Source of the DNA: Candidatus Kapaibacterium sp.
Lineage (GTDB): Bacteria > Bacteroidota > Ignavibacteria > Kapaibacteriales > JAEUSM01
Assembly (NCBI GenBank): GCA_016788785.1
Contig: JAEUSM010000013.1
Location: 1 to 56,770 of the forward strand
Direction: 5' to 3'
Length of the DNA: 56,770 nt
Part shown: one piece after another, positions 50,806-56,770 of the stretch
Position numbering within the stretch: the stretch's first letter is position 1
Layout of the letters: each line of letters starts with the position of its first letter
Position numbers and translations under genes: made by a program
Notes under the pieces: generated by a model
The model's database searches: none
Told to the model about the DNA's origin: nothing
The model's input: the letters and a program-made list of their open reading frames with translations, nothing else

Positions 50806-52275
50806 ATGAATAGAAGAAATTTTTTTACTTTTTCTACTTCTAACACCAATGACAAAAAAGTTCCAAAGCCTATGGAAGTTTCCACTGGTTTGGATCCCTT
50901 TACAGCACCCTTAACAATTCGAAGTGCTGGTCATGCGTTACGAAGAATGACTTTTGGGGTATCATACCCAACGTTACAAAGTGTTGTCGGTAAAACGGCA
51001 ACTGAGTTGTTTGATCAACTTGCAATTCCTATGCAAACGGATGCTGTTCCTTCTTGGGCAACAACATTGCCTACAAATCCTGCTGACTTTCAACTTTTCC
51101 AGCAACAACGAACTGAATTACAGACTTGGCTATGCAATCAAATGAGAAAACCAACCTTGTCAATGCAAGAGAAAATGGTATTCTTTCTTTCGCATATTTA
51201 TACTTCCGATACGCAAAAAATTCGCTATGCACAGTTTATGCTGAACAATAATCAAAAACTTCGTTCTGCGTGTTTCGGAAATTTGAAAAGCTTAGCAACC
51301 GAGATGTGTAAGGATTCTGCAATGCTAATTTTTTTGGATGGTACAGCCAATCGTGTAGGAAAACCGAATGAGAATTTTGCCCGGGAGTTTTTCGAGCTCT
51401 TTACTTTAGGTGTTGGTAATTATACAGAAACGGACATTTTAGAGGCATCTCGTGCATTTACTGGATGGCAAGTGAATCCAACATCGTTAGATTCTCGTTT
51501 TGTACCTAATAGATTTGACAATCAACCCAAAACTATCTTTGGTCAAACTGGAAATTGGGGCGTAGATGATGTTGTAAGAATTACGTTCGAACAACAAGCT
51601 TGTGCAGAGTTTTATGTTCGAAAACTGTATAGATTCTTCGTGTATGAGATAATTACTGATTTCGCTGAAGAAAATGTCATTAAACCATTAGCACAGTTAC
51701 TAAGAGATTCGAACTATGAGATTAAACCAGTTTTGAGAAAGTTATTTACTTCTCAACATTTCTTTGACAATGAGTTTCATGGTTCAGAAATCAAAAGTCC
51801 TGCAAACTTTTTCATTGGATTTACCAATGAAACTGGAGCTACGAACTATCCTACAAATGTAGTAGTTCTTGGAATGGCAATTCAAGCCCAAGAACTACTC
51901 AATCCACCGACTGTACAAGGTTGGGTTGGATATCGTTCTTGGATCAATACGGTTACATTACCTCAACGTCAACAAGTGTGTAATTTGTTTTTAGTCAATA
52001 GAACGTATTTAAATACACCACTCAATCCTGCCTATAATTGGGTCAATTTTGCGAAACAATTTCCAGATAACAATGATGCTAATAAATTAGTGAAAAACAT
52101 AGTTGACTATCTTGTTTCTTTTGATGTAGCACAATCGCAAATAGATGCATTGGTAGATGAAATGTTAGCAGGTTTACCTGCAATCTATTGGGATATAAAT
52201 GGCGTTACAGCACCTACTCAATTACTTTTACTTATGAAAGCAATTTATAATTTACCAGAATATCAACTAAACTAA
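50806..52275 (+). CDS. DUF1800-domain protein
   Basis: The 489-residue protein belongs to DUF1800, a family usually encoded next to DUF1501 proteins and thought to act in the envelope. Marks: SAGHALRRMTFGVSYPTLQ (about 43-61), NENFAREFFELFTLGVGNYTETDI, and ARAFTGWQ. There is no clear signal peptide on this start, but the MNRRNFFTFS beginning is a weak twin-Arg-like pattern. It is 12 bases upstream of the DUF1501 gene and co-transcribed. Confidence 0.88.
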   Translation: MNRRNFFTFSTSNTNDKKVPKPMEVSTGLDPFTAPLTIRSAGHALRRMTFGVSYPTLQSVVGKTATELFDQLAIPMQTDAVPSWATTLPTNPADFQLFQQQRTELQTWLCNQMRKPTLSMQEKMVFFLSHIYTSDTQKIRYAQFMLNNNQKLRSACFGNLKSLATEMCKDSAMLIFLDGTANRVGKPNENFAREFFELFTLGVGNYTETDILEASRAFTGWQVNPTSLDSRFVPNRFDNQPKTIFGQTGNWGVDDVVRITFEQQACAEFYVRKLYRFFVYEIITDFAEENVIKPLAQLLRDSNYEIKPVLRKLFTSQHFFDNEFHGSEIKSPANFFIGFTNETGATNYPTNVVVLGMAIQAQELLNPPTVQGWVGYRSWINTVTLPQRQQVCNLFLVNRTYLNTPLNPAYNWVNFAKQFPDNNDANKLVKNIVDYLVSFDVAQSQIDALVDEMLAGLPAIYWDINGVTAPTQLLLLMKAIYNLPEYQLN

Positions 52276-52287
52276 GCGGAGAAAACA

Positions 52288-53859
52288 ATGAAACGTAGAA
52301 ACTTTTTAAAAACCTCCGCAACTGCAGCAATTACTATTGGAGCGACACAATCAATGTTTGGTTCAATATACCAAAATGCGTTGATGACATCACCTTCAAT
52401 GCAACAACTTGTAGCTTTAACGCAGAATTCTGATAAAATAGTAGTGTTGATTCAATTGCAAGGTGGAAACGATGGTTTGAATACTCTCATTCCAATTGAA
52501 AGCTCAGCATATTATAATGCTCGACCAACAATCAATATTCCAAAAGCAGAGACATTGCCTTTGACTTCTACCTTAGGTTGGCATCCAAAAATGGGTGGAA
52601 TGAAACAACTTTATGACGAAGGGAAATTGGCGATTGTCCAAGGAGTAAGCTACGAAAATTCTGATCGCTCTCACTTTAGAGGTACAGATATTTGGCTTAC
52701 TGCAACGGATGCTGATGTCATGAAAAATACTGGATGGGTAGGACGATATTTACAGACCTTAGCACCAGAATTTCCAATTACGTTACCAGATGAGCCATTA
52801 GCAGTTCAACTGGGAACAACCTTATCTATGGCACTCAATAGTGACGGCGGTTCCATTGGTATTACGTTCCGTACTCCTGAAGAATTTTATAATTTAGTAC
52901 GTGGAACTGGTTCGAATATAGAAGACGAGTCAATTCCAGATACCGCTGCTGGAAAAGAATTGGAGTATATGCGTACCATTTCGAAGGCAGCTCAATCATA
53001 TTCTCAAATTGTAAAAGACAAAGGAGATGCTGGTAAGAACTTTGTAACCTATGGCAATACAGATTTGGCGAACAAACTTAAGGTAGTTGCTCAACTTATT
53101 GATGGTGGTTTGAAAACGAAAGTATACTTAGTTGCAATTGAAAAAAATTCATTTGACACGCACATCAATCAAGGTGGAGTTACAGGCGATCATGCCTCAC
53201 TTTTGGAGCAAGTCTCAACGTCAGTTAAAGCGTTTATGGATGACATTACAGCTTCTGGCAATGCAGATAGAGTAGTTGGATTTACCTTCTCCGAATTTGG
53301 AAGACGTGTACGTGAAAATGGTTCGACTGGAACTGACCACGGCTCAGCAGCACCTATGTTTGTTTTTGGTAATAAGGTCTTAGGCGGAAAAATTATTGGT
53401 AATGACCCAGATTTTGTTAATGTTGACCCTTATGGAGATTTGCTCATGCAATATGATTACCGTCAAGTGTATGGTTCGTTATTAGGCCAATGGTTTGGAA
53501 CTCCATCAAATGCTATTCAATCGTTGTTATTTGACAAATCTTTCGAACAATTACCTCTTTTTGATCAAGGTGGAACATCTGTTCGAAACGCAGATTTTGA
53601 GCTGGAAGCGACCGTATTTCCAAATCCAGCCAGTGATGCAATAACAATCAAGGTATCATTTCCGCAAGCGACTCGAGCAGAATTTACGTTGTATTCCTTA
53701 CAAGGAAAAGCCGTTGCATCTCCAATAGCAGCGGAACTTACTTCAGGAATGCAACAAGTCTCCATGAAAATCCCACAATTACCAACTGGAGCTTATTATC
53801 TGGAAGTTAAAGCAGGAGCTTTGAAAAAAGGTACTATCGTCGAAATAACTGGAAGATAG
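52288..53859 (+). CDS. DUF1501-domain protein with Tat signal and T9SS tail
   Basis: The 523-residue protein starts with a twin-arginine signal (KRRNFLK, then a hydrophobic stretch), so it probably folds before export. The DUF1501 domain, of the alkaline-phosphatase-like fold, shows LIQLQGGNDGLNTLIP and FSEFGRRVRENGSTGTDHGSA with its metal-type residues. The final 85 residues are a T9SS type A sorting domain (VFPNPASDAITIKV, YYLEVKAG), suggesting surface display. Partner of the preceding DUF1800 protein; their joint function is unknown. Confidence 0.9.
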   Translation: MKRRNFLKTSATAAITIGATQSMFGSIYQNALMTSPSMQQLVALTQNSDKIVVLIQLQGGNDGLNTLIPIESSAYYNARPTINIPKAETLPLTSTLGWHPKMGGMKQLYDEGKLAIVQGVSYENSDRSHFRGTDIWLTATDADVMKNTGWVGRYLQTLAPEFPITLPDEPLAVQLGTTLSMALNSDGGSIGITFRTPEEFYNLVRGTGSNIEDESIPDTAAGKELEYMRTISKAAQSYSQIVKDKGDAGKNFVTYGNTDLANKLKVVAQLIDGGLKTKVYLVAIEKNSFDTHINQGGVTGDHASLLEQVSTSVKAFMDDITASGNADRVVGFTFSEFGRRVRENGSTGTDHGSAAPMFVFGNKVLGGKIIGNDPDFVNVDPYGDLLMQYDYRQVYGSLLGQWFGTPSNAIQSLLFDKSFEQLPLFDQGGTSVRNADFELEATVFPNPASDAITIKVSFPQATRAEFTLYSLQGKAVASPIAAELTSGMQQVSMKIPQLPTGAYYLEVKAGALKKGTIVEITGR

Positions 53860-53880
53860 TTGCAATTAACATTTGAAAAC

Positions 53881-53912
53881 AAAAAAAGCCAAAGTCTACT
53901 TTGGCTTTTTTT
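53881..53912. terminator. Bidirectional terminator between DUF1501 and subtilisin genes
   Basis: GCCAAAG (53888-53894), a four-base loop and CTTTGGC (53899-53905) form the stem, with seven A residues before and seven T residues after, so it can end transcripts from both convergent genes. Confidence 0.93.
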
Positions 53913-53931
53913 ATTTAACTATCAATACTCC

Positions 53932-56770
53932 TTATTGAATCTGTAGCAATTGAACTGCACTTCTATTTACGGCATGAAAACGAACAAAATATACTCCAGT
54001 CGCTAATTCTGTAGTATTTATAACAGTTGAATACTCACCCGCAGGTTTTTCAGTATCTTCAACTATTTTGATAATTCGTCCTAAATTATCAATGATATCA
54101 ATTTTAACAAAGGAATATCTATCTAATTCATATTCCAGCATCGAACCATCATTTCTCAATGTAGGATTTGGGTAGATGACTTTCACAATCGTTGTGGAAC
54201 TAGGAGGATTGTATTCTCCAGTTGAAATATTATGTTTTTGAGCAAAATCCTTTGCAGCATCCAAAGCTGAATCAAGTTCGTTCACAGTGAATGCAGCACC
54301 AATACTAAAGGCAACTTCTACATTTTGAAATGCAGGGATTTTCATTGGTCCTGCTCCAATTACAAAGGATGCATCTGTTTGATTAGATTGGGTTCTTTCT
54401 ACGCCACTGGATAACATTCTCCACTTTTCTGAAGTGGAAAATCCATCGTAGATACCTGGATTTTCATTTGTGTTACCATCATTATCTATTGCAAAAAAGT
54501 TTAGTTTTTGGGGCGAAAGCAATCGAACCCCCGCAATTGGTAATGTATCTAAACGAGCATGAGTAACAATTCCTGTTCCACTTAAAGAACGAAATGAAGC
54601 TACATTTGGAGTTCCTCCTGGACCAATATCCCAATCAAAGAACAATCCTGCATGAAAGTTTTCAATATCTCTTGGAGAATTATTTTTAAAGGTATACACA
54701 GAAATGATAAAATTAGAATCTTTAACATTCGAAGATTGAAACACTTTTTGTGATACTTCTACTCCAACTTTAGTTAGATTCGTTCTATCAGAATATTCAG
54801 CATGAGCAATTGTTAGATTTTGAAATGTTTGGTTGTTGTCAGTTGATAATGATACGACCTTGTCAATTACAAAGTTTCTATCAGCAGATTCTTGCAGAAA
54901 TCCACGTGCAACATTCGATAATTGTGTCGGTGAACTTGCGGCTATCAATGCTGATTCAAATAAGATATTCGCTCTATTTTTGTACAGAAAACCCACTCCT
55001 TGGAGATTATTAGAATAATCATTAAAACCAATGTTGCCAATAGAATTTATCGTTGTAGAAATGTTATTGGCAGTAATAGTTCTATAGGTTGGATTGATAA
55101 AAAACGTAAGAACACTTTCATTGATAATAGAATCGTTATCTTTTACTTGACAAAGGAGTGAAACTTCTTGATCGAAAGTAGAACTTGTTGGTACTATAAA
55201 TGAGAATGTTATATTTTTCTGAACTTCACTTTGTTGTAAAACTCCAATTTGTTCAGAGCTTTTCAAAAAAGTTGGTAAAAACTGTGGTGAAGTTGTCATT
55301 AAAGATACTGTTGCATTCTGTAGTGGAGAAAGAACATTTTTCACATCTAATTTGACGTTGACTGTATCATTACTGTAAAAGTAAGTTTCGTTGTTATTTT
55401 TAAACGAAGAAATATTCTGCGTAATTACTGCTTTGACATTTTTTTTTGTAACAGCTGTTAAGACATTAAGTCTTCCAGAGCCCATCAAAAAATCCAAACT
55501 ATTGATATTTGAAGCTCTGATATTATCAGTAGTTGCTTTTATTCGTTCAGCAATTTGTTCTGGGTTTTCATTGGGATTTGCAAGAACTACCAACGCAACT
55601 GCACCAGCAACTACAGGAGACGCCATAGAAGTACCACTTAACGTTCTGTATCCATTATTTGGAATTGTTGAGTATATATCCGTACCAGGTGCAGAAAGGT
55701 CAACTGATTTGTAGTAATTAGAAAAATCGGATTTTCTATCGTCTTGTCTTGTTGATGCAACAGAAATAACATTATCATACGAAGCTGGGTAAAATCCGAC
55801 ATTTTCACTAGAATTACCAGCTGCTGCGACGATTATAACATTAAATTGTGAAACTACATCATTGATAACATCTTGTTCTGATTGAGCAAAAGAGTTTCCT
55901 CCCCAAGAACAATTAATTACTTTTGCCCCATTTGTCGCTGCATACACTATTCCATCAAAGCCATTTTTTACACCAGTACTAAAAGGATTATCATCACCAA
56001 TTTTCACTGCCATTACTTTGACTTTATTGCCTACTCCAGCAATTCCAATAGCATTATTGACTGTTCCTCCAGCAATTCCAGCAACATGGGTACCATGTTC
56101 ATTACCTGGAGCTGGATTATTGTCTCCTTTAACTGGGAAAGAATCACTGGCAAAATCCCAACCTACAACATCATCGACAAAATTATTATTATCATCGTCA
56201 ATACCATTTGTTCTTTTATCATTTCCTTGAGCATCTATACCCATTTCACCACGATTATGCCATATATTACGTACCAAATCCTCGTGAACTGTATCTATTC
56301 CTGTATCTACAATCCCAATTACAACAGAATCTTCCGTTACAATTTGATCCCATGCACTAAATGCGTCTACTTTTTGTAAATGATATTGAAACGTTGCTTG
56401 AGGATCGTTGGGAATACCACAGGTGTTTCGTTTATACATTGGTTCAGCATATTCTACAAATGGAAAACCACGAAGTTTCGAAGCAACCATGTTTGCATCT
56501 CGATTTTCTTGATACTCAACTACAAAAATTCTGTCAGATCCAAATTGCAATGTAGATCTAGATGTACTTTTAGAAAGTGATTGTACTTTTTCATACATTG
56601 CAACGAGTAACTCTTTTCGAATAAAAGAACGAACTGAATGAACTCCGAGTAATGGTACCAACTGAGGAATTGAGCTGTGAGAACTTTGTCTAAATTGTTG
56701 TAACTCTGATGTAAATTCTTGTCGAATTTTAATGACAACTATTTTTGATTCGTAATTATTCTGTGAAGCA
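53932..56770 (-). CDS. T9SS-secreted S8 (subtilisin) protease, 5' end outside window
   Basis: The frame remains open to the right edge (about 36 further codons beyond the TTG at 56661, with no ATG start), so the true start lies outside. The visible propeptide-like part leads into an S8 protease with all three catalytic blocks: Asp in GIVDTGIDTVHEDL (near 56300), His in NEHGTHVAG (near 56090), and Ser in SGTSMASPVVAG (near 55630). A long beta-rich region follows, then a T9SS type A tail (YPNPTLRNDGSMLEYELD, VYFVRFHA). It is a secreted serine protease, possibly for protein feeding alongside the M14 peptidases. Confidence 0.92.
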   Translation of the reverse strand, partial: ASQNNYESKIVVIKIRQEFTSELQQFRQSSHSSIPQLVPLLGVHSVRSFIRKELLVAMYEKVQSLSKSTSRSTLQFGSDRIFVVEYQENRDANMVASKLRGFPFVEYAEPMYKRNTCGIPNDPQATFQYHLQKVDAFSAWDQIVTEDSVVIGIVDTGIDTVHEDLVRNIWHNRGEMGIDAQGNDKRTNGIDDDNNNFVDDVVGWDFASDSFPVKGDNNPAPGNEHGTHVAGIAGGTVNNAIGIAGVGNKVKVMAVKIGDDNPFSTGVKNGFDGIVYAATNGAKVINCSWGGNSFAQSEQDVINDVVSQFNVIIVAAAGNSSENVGFYPASYDNVISVASTRQDDRKSDFSNYYKSVDLSAPGTDIYSTIPNNGYRTLSGTSMASPVVAGAVALVVLANPNENPEQIAERIKATTDNIRASNINSLDFLMGSGRLNVLTAVTKKNVKAVITQNISSFKNNNETYFYSNDTVNVKLDVKNVLSPLQNATVSLMTTSPQFLPTFLKSSEQIGVLQQSEVQKNITFSFIVPTSSTFDQEVSLLCQVKDNDSIINESVLTFFINPTYRTITANNISTTINSIGNIGFNDYSNNLQGVGFLYKNRANILFESALIAASSPTQLSNVARGFLQESADRNFVIDKVVSLSTDNNQTFQNLTIAHAEYSDRTNLTKVGVEVSQKVFQSSNVKDSNFIISVYTFKNNSPRDIENFHAGLFFDWDIGPGGTPNVASFRSLSGTGIVTHARLDTLPIAGVRLLSPQKLNFFAIDNDGNTNENPGIYDGFSTSEKWRMLSSGVERTQSNQTDASFVIGAGPMKIPAFQNVEVAFSIGAAFTVNELDSALDAAKDFAQKHNISTGEYNPPSSTTIVKVIYPNPTLRNDGSMLEYELDRYSFVKIDIIDNLGRIIKIVEDTEKPAGEYSTVINTTELATGVYFVRFHAVNRSAVQLLQIQ

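Noticed and set aside
1-56770. tRNA genes as island attachment sites
   Set aside because: I saw no cloverleaf-like sequence next to any module.

Overview
The window is AT-rich chromosomal DNA from a member of the Bacteroidota/Chlorobiota (FCB) group. I infer this from several proteins ending in type IX secretion (T9SS) sorting domains, from promoters of the TTG-N17-23-TAnnTTTG kind used by Bacteroidota sigma factors, and from a type II-C CRISPR locus with 47-base repeats and a very large Cas9. I cannot fix the genus; an uncultured lineage near Ignavibacteria/Kapabacteria would fit. I found no tRNA, rRNA, transposase or integrase gene.

Layout. 1-7.0 kb: an inverted-repeat element, a small hypothetical gene, and a leftward operon of a type IIG restriction-modification enzyme, a membrane-anchored coiled-coil protein and an OLD-family ATPase/TOPRIM nuclease (a candidate anti-phage operon). 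7.1-7.2 kb: palindromic intergenic repeats. 7.3-13.3 kb: housekeeping genes read leftward (plsY, ribD, murF, an esterase, thiamine pyrophosphokinase, a GH18 glycosidase). 13.4-25.1 kb: a CRISPR array of 68 repeats and 67 spacers, a strong terminator, cas2-cas1-cas9 read leftward, then a tracrRNA read rightward. 25.1-41.0 kb: a biotinyl carrier protein, two tandem secreted M14 carboxypeptidases, aat, trmB, an OmpA-type porin, a huge secreted Gly-rich protein, RidA, a lysophospholipid acyltransferase and an ABC-2 exporter. 41.1-48.6 kb: mutL, followed by a second defence cassette (EVE-domain McrB, McrC, a C5-cytosine methyltransferase and a HinP1I-like endonuclease) flanked by a degenerate copy of the mutL 3' end. 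48.6-56.8 kb: small soluble proteins, a cytochrome P460 lipoprotein, a DUF1800/DUF1501 pair and a T9SS subtilisin that runs off the right edge.

How the parts fit. Three defence modules lie within 50 kb. In the CRISPR locus every repeat carries a Bacteroidota-type promoter (TTG-N19-TATTTTTG) pointing into the next spacer, and the tracrRNA has the same kind of promoter ending just before its anti-repeat, so guide and tracr could be made from matched promoters without a leader. Between cas9 and tracrRNA sits another promoter with a ribosome site, a 13-codon reading frame and a hairpin. The GCGC-type restriction system is matched by near absence of GCGC in the window (three sites found by eye), and it shares an operon with a McrBC system that, in the E. 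coli form, would attack the very mark the methyltransferase makes. Several genes beside the defence modules end in GC-richer, C-ending-codon tails, which may mark old recombination joints.
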